Part shown: positions 40,477-48,926 of the stretch, in pieces
How positions within the stretch are numbered: the stretch's first letter is position 1
How the letters are laid out: every line of letters begins with the position of its first letter
From: Acidobacteriota bacterium
GTDB lineage: Bacteria > Acidobacteriota > Blastocatellia > Pyrinomonadales > Pyrinomonadaceae
Reading direction: 5' to 3'
Assembly (NCBI GenBank): GCA_016718135.1
Contig: JADKEF010000017.1
Span: 496,001-560,000, forward strand
Length of the DNA: 64,000 nucleotides
Program-made: the position numbers and the translations under genes
The notes under the pieces: generated by a model
Seen by the model: only the letters and a program-made list of their open reading frames with translations
Databases searched by the model: none
Told to the model about the DNA's origin: nothing

Positions 40477-40551
40477 GCGGCTATGCCGCTCTATTTGCGG
40501 AAAAGCTCTGCTTTTCCGCAAGCCTAATACAAACTCCTGCGGCTACGCCGC
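40477..40551. repeat. Triple-hairpin element between convergent genes
   Basis: GCGGCTATGCCGC (40477-40489), the 12-bp stem TTGCGGAAAAGC/GCTTTTCCGCAA (40495-40521), and GCGGCTACGCCGC (40539-40551) follow each other. The flanks TCCTGCGGCTAtGCCG and TCCTGCGGCTAcGCCG are direct repeats. The last hairpin provides the stop codon of deacetylase 2. Confidence 0.82.
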
Positions 40552-41487
40552 CGCTAGCGCAGAAATGTGTGACTTAACAGTCTTTCCGAGTGTTTCGAGA
40601 TTATATCCCCCCTCAAGACACGAAACGACCCGCCCGGAACAAACTTCACTAGCCCAATTCTTCAACGTCGTCGTCATCGAGGCAAAATCTTTATCCTCAA
40701 GCTTCAATTGCCCCAGCGGATCGGTCAGATGGGCATCGAATCCAGCCGAGATCATTATCAGATCTGGCTTGAAATTCTTTGAGATGTCCTCGAGAGCACT
40801 TTCGAACATCCGTTTTTGCTCTTCAGCAGAGGTGTTTGCTTTGACAGGCACATTCATCGTCGAACCAAGCCCGCGACCAAATCCGGTCTCGCCTCGGCTG
40901 CCCGAACCGGGATACCACGGGTATTGATGCATCGAGAAAAAATGAACTGTCGGGTCGTCGTAGAAGATTCCCTGCGTGCCGTTACCGTGGTGCACATCCC
41001 AATCGATGATAGCGACGCGGTCGATCTCTTTGTAATTATTCTGAGCATACCGAGCCGCGACCGCGACGTTATTGAACAAACAAAAGCCCATCGCGTGTTC
41101 CGAAGTCGCATGATGCCCCGGCGGCCGCACGACCACGAACGCATTATCCGCCGTGCCTTGCATCACCGCATCGACACCCGCGATCGCCCCGCCGGCCGCA
41201 TACAGCCCGGCCTCAAAAGACTTCATCGAGATCGTCGTATCAGCATCGAGCCGATCCTGCCCATGAGCAAACGCCCCCTCGACCCGTTTATAATGCTGCG
41301 GCGTATGCGCCGCCTGTATCAACCCCTTCGAAGCCTTCTCCGGCGTGATCTCAACAAGACTCGACCAAAACTTCTCATCTTTGCGCAGCACATCCATCAC
41401 AGCCGTATACCGTTTAGGCGTCTCGGGATGCCCCGGCCCGGTGTCATGCTTCTCGTAAATCGGATGATGGATAAGTGCCGTTTTCAT
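40543..41487 (-). CDS. Histone-deacetylase-family (class II-like) deacetylase 2
   Basis: The 314 residues show the complete zinc-hydrolase set: TGPGHPETPKRY, RPPGHHAT, IIDWDVHHGNGTQ and FDAHLTDPLGQL, and a late GGYNLETL. It is close to class II HDAC/acetylpolyamine amidohydrolases. The last residues (ALAAA then TAG) are encoded by the hairpin element shared with the convergent SDR gene end, suggesting the terminus was overwritten. Confidence 0.92.
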   Translation of the reverse strand: MKTALIHHPIYEKHDTGPGHPETPKRYTAVMDVLRKDEKFWSSLVEITPEKASKGLIQAAHTPQHYKRVEGAFAHGQDRLDADTTISMKSFEAGLYAAGGAIAGVDAVMQGTADNAFVVVRPPGHHATSEHAMGFCLFNNVAVAARYAQNNYKEIDRVAIIDWDVHHGNGTQGIFYDDPTVHFFSMHQYPWYPGSGSRGETGFGRGLGSTMNVPVKANTSAEEQKRMFESALEDISKNFKPDLIMISAGFDAHLTDPLGQLKLEDKDFASMTTTLKNWASEVCSGRVVSCLEGGYNLETLGKTVKSHISALAAA

Positions 41488-41495
41488 TTATTAAA

Positions 41496-41634
41496 CTATC
41501 AACTATCAACTATTAACTGTCCAGAAGAAGTTAGCTTTCTTCAGTGAATAGTGAAAAGTTGATAGTGGAAAGTTCAGTGCGAGAACTATCCACTACCCAC
41601 TGCCGACTTGTCACTGAAGAAAACTAACTCTTCT
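41496..41634. repeat. Large word-type inverted repeat (ACTATCA words) upstream of the epimerase
   Basis: AGAAGAAGTTAG..TTTCTTCAGTGA (41523-41547) pairs almost perfectly with 41611-41634 (one mismatch, one indel). The inside holds a nested GATAGTGG/CCACTATC-type palindrome, and a tandem ACTATCA run (41496-41520) lies on its left. It could form a cruciform between the divergent deacetylase and epimerase genes. Confidence 0.85.
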
Positions 41635-41679
41635 CGTTCGAGCAGCGGAACGGTAAATGGTATATTTCGGTTTTACCCA

Positions 41680-42618
41680 ATGACAGAAATTCTGAGAATC
41701 CAGGCTATCGATTCGCACACCGGCGGCGAACCGACCCGTGTGGTTGTCGGCGGCTTTCCCGATCTTGGTGCAGGAACGATGGCTGAGCGTCTCGACGTTT
41801 TTCGACGAGAACAAGATGAACTGCGTTCAGCGGTGGTGTGCGAGCCGCGTGGACACGATGCGGTTGTTGGAGCCCTGCTTTGCGAACCGATAAACCCTGA
41901 TTCCGCTGCCGGAGTCATCTTTTTCAACAACGTCGGCTACCTGGGAATGTGCGGCCACGGCACGATCGGTCTGGTCAAAACCCTCGAGTACATGGGCCGC
42001 ATCACTGCGGGAACACACAAGATCGAAACGCCCGTCGGCACCGTCGAGGCTGAACTTGGTGCGGACGGGATGGTAACGATAACGAATGTTCCGAGCTATC
42101 GATACGCAAAAGATGTCGTGGTCGAAGTTCCCGGCATCGGCAATGTGACGGGCGACATTGCCTATGGCGGCAATTGGTTTTTCCTCATCGGTGAACACGC
42201 GCTGACGATCGAGCTAGCAAATCTCGAACAACTGACAGATTTCTCAGTTGCAGTCCGAAACGCCCTAACTACAAACAACATCGCAGGTGCCGACGGAGCC
42301 GAGATCGACCACATCGAGCTTTTTTCGCCAACACCAACAGCCGACAGTCGCAACTTCGTCCTCTGCCCCGGCCTCGAATATGATCGGTCGCCTTGCGGGA
42401 CCGGAACGAGTGCGAAGCTCGCATGTCTTTACGCTGACGGCAAACTCAAGATCGGCCAAACGTGGCGCCAGGAAAGCTTGATCGGGAGTGTTTTTGAAGG
42501 GCAAGTTAAGGTTGACGGCGACAAGATCATTCCGGTCATTCGCGGAACTGCCCACGTTACCGCCGAATTGGAACTTCTACTCGACGAAAGTGACCCATAC
42601 CAATTCGGGATAAAATGA
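41680..42618 (+). CDS. 4-hydroxyproline 2-epimerase (proline-racemase family)
   Basis: The 312 residues from ATG 41680 hold both catalytic cysteines: Cys91 in MCGHGTIG and Cys239 in DRSPCGTGTSAK. Both must be Cys for epimerases, whereas 3-hydroxyproline dehydratases lack one. It turns trans-4-hydroxy-L-proline into cis-4-hydroxy-D-proline, the first step of the downstream pathway. The following genes supply every later step, which supports epimerase over proline racemase. Confidence 0.92.
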   Translation: MTEILRIQAIDSHTGGEPTRVVVGGFPDLGAGTMAERLDVFRREQDELRSAVVCEPRGHDAVVGALLCEPINPDSAAGVIFFNNVGYLGMCGHGTIGLVKTLEYMGRITAGTHKIETPVGTVEAELGADGMVTITNVPSYRYAKDVVVEVPGIGNVTGDIAYGGNWFFLIGEHALTIELANLEQLTDFSVAVRNALTTNNIAGADGAEIDHIELFSPTPTADSRNFVLCPGLEYDRSPCGTGTSAKLACLYADGKLKIGQTWRQESLIGSVFEGQVKVDGDKIIPVIRGTAHVTAELELLLDESDPYQFGIK

Positions 42619-42634
42619 TACGTAAGAAAAAGTA

Positions 42635-42730
42635 AACACGAATTAACACGAAAAAAATACGAATGAAGAACCGAGTATTGTTGAGTTGTTTCTTTTCCTA
42701 TTCGTGTCTTGATTCGTGCGTATTCGTGGT
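42635..42730. repeat. Word-type inverted repeat (CACGAAT words)
   Basis: The left arm (42635-42665, AACACGAATTAACACG...) and right arm (42698-42730) are imperfect reverse complements built of CACGAAT/ATTCGTG words. It lies inside the hydroxyproline operon, between the epimerase and oxidase genes. Confidence 0.83.
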
Positions 42731-42756
42731 CAAAAATCTTCTCGGTTCCATTACTA

Positions 42757-43854
42757 ATGAGCTATGACGTTGCTATCATCGGTGCGGGAATAGTCGGTGC
42801 GGCCTGTGCCGCCGTACTCACGCGCGAAGGTATGAGCGTTATCGTATTAGACGCGGGCGGTGTTGCTACGGGTTCGACCGCCGCCGGGATGGGACACATT
42901 GTTGTGATGGATGACAGCGAGGCACAGTTTGCGCTGACGCAATATTCGCAAAAGCTATGGAAGAAACTCGCCGCCGAAATGCCTGTGAGTTGTGAATTCG
43001 AACACTGCGGCACGATCTGGGTCGCGGCTGACGACGAGGAAATGGATGAGGTTCGCCGTAAGCACGAATTCTACAAAACGCACGGCATCGCGACCGAGAT
43101 TCTCGATGAGAAAGCTCTACGAGAAGCTGAACCAAACCTCGCCGAAGGCTTAGCAGGCGGTCTTAGAGTCGCAGGCGATTCCGTAGTTTATCAACTGACC
43201 GCGACAACATATTTGATGGACAAAGCCGTTGCAAAAGGTGCCGTTCTCAAAACTGGAACGCGAATCGTAAGCGTCAATGACGGCGACGTTGAGCTTGAAA
43301 ATGGAGCTGTGATCGCAGCCGGTAACGTGATAAATGCCGCTGGAGCGTTTGCCTCCGAGTTATCGCCCGAACTCAACATCAAGAAAAGAAAAGGCCATCT
43401 GGTGATAACCGAACGGTATCCAAATTTTGTTTCCCACCAGCTCATCGAGTTGGGCTATCTAAAATCGGCGCACGGCAAGGACGCCGATTCTGTCGCATTT
43501 AACGTCCAGCCGCGAAGTACCGGACAAGTATTGCTTGGTTCTTCCAGGCAGTTTGGGGCCGAGACAAGTGAGATCGATAATTCGATAGTGTCCAGAATGA
43601 CCGCGAGAGCATTCGAATACATGCCAAAGCTACGAGATCTTGCCGCCGTTCGCATCTGGACTGGTTTCCGCCCGGCGACACCCGACAATCTGCCATACAT
43701 CGGCAAGATCCCGGGCTTCGAGAACGTCTACGCCGCCGCAGGACACGAAGGCCTTGGCATTACGACTTCGCTCGGCACGGCTGAGCTTTTGACAGACGAG
43801 ATCTTGGGCCGAAAACCTGCGATCTCACCCGAGGCATATCTTCCGGGGCGGTGA
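42757..43854 (+). CDS. FAD-dependent D-hydroxyproline dehydrogenase subunit (DAO-type)
   Basis: The 365 residues begin MSYDVAIIGAGIVGAACAA, an ADP-binding fold, and belong to the glycine/D-amino-acid oxidase family. Conserved late motifs are WTGFRPATPDNLPYIG and AAGHEGLGITTSLGTAELL. It should oxidise cis-4-hydroxy-D-proline to pyrroline-4-hydroxy-2-carboxylate. Together with the two genes that follow, it matches the multi-subunit hydroxyproline dehydrogenases of Pseudomonas and Azospirillum type. Confidence 0.9.
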   Translation: MSYDVAIIGAGIVGAACAAVLTREGMSVIVLDAGGVATGSTAAGMGHIVVMDDSEAQFALTQYSQKLWKKLAAEMPVSCEFEHCGTIWVAADDEEMDEVRRKHEFYKTHGIATEILDEKALREAEPNLAEGLAGGLRVAGDSVVYQLTATTYLMDKAVAKGAVLKTGTRIVSVNDGDVELENGAVIAAGNVINAAGAFASELSPELNIKKRKGHLVITERYPNFVSHQLIELGYLKSAHGKDADSVAFNVQPRSTGQVLLGSSRQFGAETSEIDNSIVSRMTARAFEYMPKLRDLAAVRIWTGFRPATPDNLPYIGKIPGFENVYAAAGHEGLGITTSLGTAELLTDEILGRKPAISPEAYLPGR

Positions 43855-43861
43855 TGTAAGA

Positions 43862-43937
43862 ATTAACGCAGAGTGAGCAGGGAACGCAGAGTCCTTTTTT
43901 CTCTCTCTGCGAGCTTCGCGGTCTTTGCGTTAAAAAA
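43862..43937. repeat. Word-type inverted repeat (ACGCAGAG words)
   Basis: The left arm ATTAACGCAGAG..AACGCAGAG (43862-43891) pairs imperfectly with CTCTGCGAG..TCTTTGCGTTAA (43904-43934). It fills the gap between the oxidase and the 2Fe-2S gene. Confidence 0.8.
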
Positions 43938-43942
43938 TAACG

Positions 43943-44182
43943 ATGCCGAAATTGACCCTAAATGGAAACGAGATAGAAATCGCCGACGGAACTACCGTCG
44001 CCGTCGCGATCCTGTCGTCGGGCATCGATAATTTCAGATCGTCGGTCACCAGCGAATCGCGTGGCCCGCTTTGCGGTATGGGCATTTGCTTCGAATGCCG
44101 TGTGACGATCAATGGAGAAAAACATCAGACAAGTTGCACGCGTGTAGCTGAAGAAGGAATGGAGATCGTGACCGGTGAATAA
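43943..44182 (+). CDS. 2Fe-2S subunit of the hydroxyproline dehydrogenase
   Basis: The 79 residues form a small plant-type ferredoxin-like domain with four cysteines: Cys44, Cys49, Cys52 and Cys65 (GPLCGMGICFECRV, TSCTRV). Such subunits shuttle electrons between the FAD subunits of D-hydroxyproline and opine-type dehydrogenases (compare HcnA/SoxA). Its end overlaps the next gene by eight bases. Confidence 0.9.
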   Translation: MPKLTLNGNEIEIADGTTVAVAILSSGIDNFRSSVTSESRGPLCGMGICFECRVTINGEKHQTSCTRVAEEGMEIVTGE

Positions 44183-45440
44183 GATAAGCACAGACATTCT
44201 TATCATCGGTGGCGGCGCGGCTGGCATGTCCGCCGCTCTTGCAGCGTCATCGAATCGAGATCTTGGCATCACGCTCATCGACGACAACCCACGCCTCGGC
44301 GGCCAGATCTGGCGGGCGGAATTGGGAAAGACGAAATCGCCTGAGGCTTTGAAATTGATCACCGCGATCGAATCCGGCCGCATCGGGATCGTGAATAACG
44401 CACAAGTTTTCGCGGCCCAAAACGAGAATTCGCTCTTGGCCCAAACGCCGACAGGCTCGACCGAATTCGAATACCAAAAGTTAATCATCGCGACCGGAGC
44501 ACGGGAAAGATTCCTACCATTCCCCGGCTGGACACTGCCTAACGTACTAGGAGCGGGCGGTTTACAGGCTTTAGTCAAAGGCGGGCTAAACGTTGAGAAC
44601 AAGCTGATCGTCGTTGCCGGAACCGGACCATTGCTGCTCGCCGTCGCTGAATATCTAAAGTCAAAAGAAGCAAACGTCGTCGCCATCGCAGAGCAAACAT
44701 CGGCGGCAAATCTTCGGCGATTTGCTTTTGGACTATGGCGTTCACCTTCGAAACTAGCTCAGGGTATCGCCCTTCGCTCAAAGCTCATCGGCGTTCCATA
44801 CCTGACCGATTCCTGGGTCGAAAGTGTCAGTAGCCCGCACGTGAGTAAGGGCTCAACGTCAGCACCACTCAATATTACGTTCACGCGAAATCGCAAAACC
44901 TGGACCATCGACGCCGACTATCTCGCCTCCGGCTTCCACCTCGTACCAAACACCGAGCTCGCATCGCTCCTCGGATGCCGCGTTGAGAACAGCTTTGTCG
45001 CCGTCGATGAATTTCAGCGGACTTCGTGCGAGAATATCTATTGTGCAGGCGAACCGACCGGAATTGGTGGCGTCGAGGCATCTTTGATCGAAGGCAAGAT
45101 CGCGGGTTTCGCGGCTGCGGACAACGAGGCCGAGGCGCGACTACATTTTGCCGAACGCGAAAAGACGGGAAAATTCGCTGAGCGATTAAACAGAGCATTT
45201 GCTCTTCGAGATGAATTGAAGCATCTAGCCGACGACGACACGATCATTTGCCGGTGCGAAGACGTAAGCTACGGCTCGATAAGAGATTTCGATTCCCGTC
45301 GCGAAGCAAAATTGCAGACACGCTGCGGTATGGGAGCCTGTCAGGGCCGTATTTGCGGGGCAGCGACTGAGTTTTTATTTGGCTGGGAGGCCGACACGGC
45401 GAGGCCGCCGATATTTCCTGTTAGGATGGAGAATCTATGA
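44175..45440 (+). CDS. FAD/NAD-binding subunit with BFD-like 2Fe-2S domain
   Basis: The 421 residues start at GTG and carry an N-terminal FAD site (DILIIGGGAAGMSAALAA), a second nucleotide motif (LIVVAGTGPLLLAVAEYL), and a C-terminal BFD-like 2Fe-2S domain (ICRCEDVSYGSIRDF, CGMGACQGRIC). It belongs to the HcnB/SoxA-alpha-like family. It is translationally coupled to the 2Fe-2S subunit before it and to the deaminase after it (ATGA). Confidence 0.92.
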   Translation: MNKISTDILIIGGGAAGMSAALAASSNRDLGITLIDDNPRLGGQIWRAELGKTKSPEALKLITAIESGRIGIVNNAQVFAAQNENSLLAQTPTGSTEFEYQKLIIATGARERFLPFPGWTLPNVLGAGGLQALVKGGLNVENKLIVVAGTGPLLLAVAEYLKSKEANVVAIAEQTSAANLRRFAFGLWRSPSKLAQGIALRSKLIGVPYLTDSWVESVSSPHVSKGSTSAPLNITFTRNRKTWTIDADYLASGFHLVPNTELASLLGCRVENSFVAVDEFQRTSCENIYCAGEPTGIGGVEASLIEGKIAGFAAADNEAEARLHFAEREKTGKFAERLNRAFALRDELKHLADDDTIICRCEDVSYGSIRDFDSRREAKLQTRCGMGACQGRICGAATEFLFGWEADTARPPIFPVRMENL

Positions 45441-46351
45441 CGATGAACTGGACGGGCGTCATGCCTGCGATAACGACTTGTTTCGATGAGAACCTGAATA
45501 TCGATCACGAGTTTACGGCGAAACACGTAAACTGGCTGGTCGACAACGGCTGCACCGGTATAGTGACCAACGGCTCGCTGGGCGAGGGCGGCACGTTCTC
45601 GCTTGAGGAGAAGATCGCCCTTTGGAAAACGGTTGTTGAGGCCGTGGGCGATCGCGTCCCGGTCGTTGCGGCGATCGCGTCGATGACGACCGCCGATGCA
45701 TGTGCTCAAGCCGTCGAGGCCGAGTCCGCCGGATGTAGCGGCCTCATGGTTCTACCGCCTTACGTCTACAAAGGCGATTGGCGTGAGATGAAATATCATA
45801 TTAGCGAGATCGTAAAGGTGACGAATCTATCGTGCATGCTCTACAACAACCCCGTCGCCTACGGCACCGATTTCCTCCCCGAGCAAGTCGCCGAACTCGC
45901 CGCCATGCTGCCAAACCTAAAAGCAGTAAAAGAATCCAGCACCGACGTCCGACGCGTGACCTCAATCAAAGCACTCTGCGGCGATGATCTGACGATCTTC
46001 GTCGGCGTGGACGATTGCATCGTCGAAGGCGTCAACGCCGGCGCCACAGGCTGGATCGCCGGGCTGGTCAGCGCGTTTCCAAAGGAATCAGTCGACCTAC
46101 TTAACTACGCAATGAACGGCGAAAAAGAAAAGGCTCGTGAGCTAAACGAATGGTTCCTGCCGCTTTTGAGACTCGACACCGTGCCAAAATTCGTCCAGCT
46201 CATCAAACTCGTCCAGGAAAAGGTCGGCTGGGGCAACACACGAGTCCGCCCGCCGCGTCTGGAATTGACCGGAACCGAACTCGAAGAAACTATAAAGATC
46301 ATCGATCACGCACTGGCGACACGCCCGCTAAGCGAAGCCGCCGTTGCCTGA
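45437..46351 (+). CDS. Pyrroline-4-hydroxy-2-carboxylate deaminase (DapA family)
   Basis: The 304 residues form a class I aldolase barrel of the dihydrodipicolinate synthase family. The Schiff-base lysine is Lys165 in LKAVKESSTDV, and Tyr136 in LYNNP is the proton shuttle. Within this operon the function is deamination of pyrroline-4-hydroxy-2-carboxylate to 2-ketoglutarate semialdehyde. Sequence alone cannot separate it from other DapA-like lyases. Confidence 0.88.
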   Translation: MTMNWTGVMPAITTCFDENLNIDHEFTAKHVNWLVDNGCTGIVTNGSLGEGGTFSLEEKIALWKTVVEAVGDRVPVVAAIASMTTADACAQAVEAESAGCSGLMVLPPYVYKGDWREMKYHISEIVKVTNLSCMLYNNPVAYGTDFLPEQVAELAAMLPNLKAVKESSTDVRRVTSIKALCGDDLTIFVGVDDCIVEGVNAGATGWIAGLVSAFPKESVDLLNYAMNGEKEKARELNEWFLPLLRLDTVPKFVQLIKLVQEKVGWGNTRVRPPRLELTGTELEETIKIIDHALATRPLSEAAVA

Positions 46352-46372
46352 CCGCCGTTACAGAGATCTGTT

Positions 46373-46402
46373 GCAGAAGCCCGCACGAAGTGAGGGCACC
46401 CG
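46373..46402. repeat. GCCCGCAC hairpin repeat between operon genes
   Basis: GCCCGCACGAAGTGAGGGC is a hairpin with a GAA loop and one mismatch. It lies between the deaminase stop and the next ATG and would add spurious residues if an upstream TTG (46344) were the start. Confidence 0.65.
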
Positions 46403-46412
46403 CTCGGAAGAA

Positions 46413-47984
46413 ATGAATATTGAATTAACCGGAACCTCGATCATCGGAAACAGTCGCGGAGCGATCACGTCAGATATATTCACGGCCTTCGATCCGACCA
46501 CAGGAAACGCCGTTGAGCCGCCGTTCTATTCGGCAACCCTCGACGAACTGAACGGTGCCGCAGATCTCGCCGACTCAGCAAGAATCCCCTACGGCAACAT
46601 CCCCGGCCGAGATAGAGCAGTTTTCCTCCGAAAGATCGCCGACAATATCGAAGCTCTCGGCGACACGCTTATCCACCGTGCTTCGCTCGAAACGTCTCTG
46701 CCAAATGCGAGATTCGTCGGCGAACGCGGACGCACCTGCGCTCAACTCCGCATGTTCGCCGACCTGCTCGACGAAGGCTCGTGGGTCGATGCCCGTATTG
46801 ATCACGCAATTCCAGATCGCGAACCTCTGCCAAAACCGGATGTGAGATCGATGCTTCGTCCGCTGGGCCCGGTCGCGGTATTTTGTGCGAGCAATTTCCC
46901 GCTAGCGTATTCAGTTGCAGGCGGAGATACGGCATCAGCACTCGCAGCCGGCTGTCCGGTGATCGTAAATGCACACATCGCTCATCCCGGAACTGCGGAA
47001 CCCGTCGGAATCGCGATCGCAAATGCCGCTAAAGAGTGTGGTATGCCGGAGGGCGTTTTCAGCCTCTTGTTTTCAAGCGGCTACGAGATCGGACAGGCGT
47101 TGGTAAGACATCAGGCGATAAAAGCGGTCGGATTTACCGGTTCCCGACGGGGCGGGCGGGCTCTGATGGATATTGCCGCGGCACGGCCAGAGCCTATCGC
47201 GGTTTATACCGAGATGAGCTCGGTCAATCCGACGTTTATTCTGCCGAGTGCGGTCAAGGAACGTGGCGACGCGATAGTTGCAGGCCTACATGCATCGGTA
47301 ACGGGCGGAGTTGGGCAATTCTGCACAAAGCCGGGGCTTGTGTTCGTTCCCGATGACGCGACGGACTTTATTTCGAATTTCAAATCTCAAATCTCAAATA
47401 CATCGACCGCTCCGCTCCTGACCGGCGGAATTCAGAAGAGCTATCGAACCGCGAACGAAGCTCGAGCGACCGAAACCCAGATCGTCGCGAATACCGAAAC
47501 GGAACTGCCCGGCTTTTCCGTAAACCCCTCTGTTTTTGAGACGTCAGCGGTCGAATTTCTCAACACACCTGAGTTGAACGAAGAGATCTTCGGTCCGACA
47601 ACACTTCTGATTCGATCAAATGACCACGACGAACTGATCAAGATCGCCAATGCACTTGAGGGCCAATTGACCGCATCCATCCACGGCACCGACGACGATC
47701 TGATCGAATACGCCGATCTCATCGCGATCCTAGAAACAAAGGTCGGCCGCCTAATATTTAACGGTTTCTCGACCGGCGTCGAGGTCTGCCCGTCAATGGT
47801 CCACGGCGGGTCGTACCCGGCTACGTCGGATGGGCGCTCGACGGCTGTTGGGACGCGGGCCATCACGCGGTTTGCCCGTTTGGTTTGTTATCAGAATTTC
47901 CCCGATGCGGCGTTACCTGATGAATTGAAGGAGTCGAATCCGTTGGGAATGTGGCGGATGACTGACGGGGTTTTCGGAAAGTAA
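46413..47984 (+). CDS. 2-Ketoglutarate semialdehyde dehydrogenase (NADP-type ALDH)
   Basis: The 523 residues match the large KGSADH/AldH subfamily, with catalytic Cys304 (GGVGQFCTKPGL), Glu267 (VYTEMSSVNP), SNFPLAYSVAGGDTASALAAG and the C-terminal YPATSDGRSTAVG. It makes 2-ketoglutarate, completing hydroxyproline degradation into the TCA cycle. Residues 319-334 (FISNFKSQISNTSTAP) are a repeat-encoded peptide not typical of the family. The start ATG 46413 follows GGAAGAA; the stop is adjacent to the convergent deacetylase. Confidence 0.93.
   Translation: MNIELTGTSIIGNSRGAITSDIFTAFDPTTGNAVEPPFYSATLDELNGAADLADSARIPYGNIPGRDRAVFLRKIADNIEALGDTLIHRASLETSLPNARFVGERGRTCAQLRMFADLLDEGSWVDARIDHAIPDREPLPKPDVRSMLRPLGPVAVFCASNFPLAYSVAGGDTASALAAGCPVIVNAHIAHPGTAEPVGIAIANAAKECGMPEGVFSLLFSSGYEIGQALVRHQAIKAVGFTGSRRGGRALMDIAAARPEPIAVYTEMSSVNPTFILPSAVKERGDAIVAGLHASVTGGVGQFCTKPGLVFVPDDATDFISNFKSQISNTSTAPLLTGGIQKSYRTANEARATETQIVANTETELPGFSVNPSVFETSAVEFLNTPELNEEIFGPTTLLIRSNDHDELIKIANALEGQLTASIHGTDDDLIEYADLIAILETKVGRLIFNGFSTGVEVCPSMVHGGSYPATSDGRSTAVGTRAITRFARLVCYQNFPDAALPDELKESNPLGMWRMTDGVFGK
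47370..47399. repeat. TTTCAAATCT-word repeat inside the semialdehyde dehydrogenase
   Basis: ATTTCGAATTTCAAATCTC then AAATCTCAAAT is read in frame as SNFKSQISN. It is related to the xdhC repeat at 9564-9593. Confidence 0.75.
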
Positions 47985-48926
47985 TTACTCAGATTCAAAA
48001 CCGGATAGTTTTAACACAAAATCCGGCACGGTCGGCTCGTCGGGCAAAACGTTCTCGCGACCTCGGTCTAACGCCCAGCGATGGAGCCAGGAAATTCCAG
48101 CCCCGCCGACGAACTTGTCAGGCTGACGATAGGCGTCATCTTTCAACGCCGTTTCGAGGTCGACAAAGTGGTAGCCACGCCGCTTGAACATCGCTGCAAG
48201 ATCCTCAAAATAGTCCGAGTTAATAAAATTGGCATGGATCAGCAAGGTCTGTGCGATCTCGCGGCCGAATAGATTGACCGACTGCCGCTCCCAATACTCC
48301 AGCTTCTTTTCCATGTACGGCACATACGCGTCGCCCACCTTTTTCATCAGATGTTTGTCGCCTCGGTCATAGGCAATATCGTACGACCGCGAGAAAATAT
48401 AGTCCGCATTGTCGAACGAGATCGGAGCGATGGTGTAGCCATGCTCGGTAAGGAATTTATCAAAGTCAGCTTTTATCTCAAGCGTCCGTCCGGTCTGCAA
48501 AAACGGATGGCGGAAAAAACGAATTTTTTGCCCTTTCGCGGCAAGCAGTTCTTTCGTGATCGTTTCGCCTTTCAGCAGATCGACTTGGTAATCAGCGAGC
48601 GGTATCTGATTGAGGCTGCGGTGTGAAAAGGTGTGATTGCCGAGTTCTAGCCCAGCCGCGAGCCACATCCGGAGCAGATCGATCTGCTTTTCGTCACGTT
48701 TGTCGCCCACGTAGAGCTTGTTCTCATTCACAAATCCGATCGCCGGGACCTTCGCTTTTTTGATGTGGCCCAGCAGCTTCTTTGTGATCTCTTGACGATT
48801 TTTGAGCGTGCCGCGTGTCGAAACGACCGGAAGATCGTCAATTGTGATGGCGACCTGGCGATTCGACTGAGACAACAGAGGAGCGAAAGAGATAAGAACA
48901 GCAGCGATGGATAAAACAAACTTCAT
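47985..48926 (-). CDS. Exported polysaccharide deacetylase (NodB fold)
   Basis: The 313 residues start with a signal peptide (1-19). The NodB metal site is seen as TIDD (Asp30/Asp31) and HTFSH (His98, His102), and the catalytic arginine region as RFFRHPF. The substrate is unknown; carbohydrate esters or peptidoglycan are likely. The stop abuts the semialdehyde dehydrogenase stop. It overlaps the VOC gene by one base (TAATG). Confidence 0.9.
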   Translation of the reverse strand: MKFVLSIAAVLISFAPLLSQSNRQVAITIDDLPVVSTRGTLKNRQEITKKLLGHIKKAKVPAIGFVNENKLYVGDKRDEKQIDLLRMWLAAGLELGNHTFSHRSLNQIPLADYQVDLLKGETITKELLAAKGQKIRFFRHPFLQTGRTLEIKADFDKFLTEHGYTIAPISFDNADYIFSRSYDIAYDRGDKHLMKKVGDAYVPYMEKKLEYWERQSVNLFGREIAQTLLIHANFINSDYFEDLAAMFKRRGYHFVDLETALKDDAYRQPDKFVGGAGISWLHRWALDRGRENVLPDEPTVPDFVLKLSGFESE

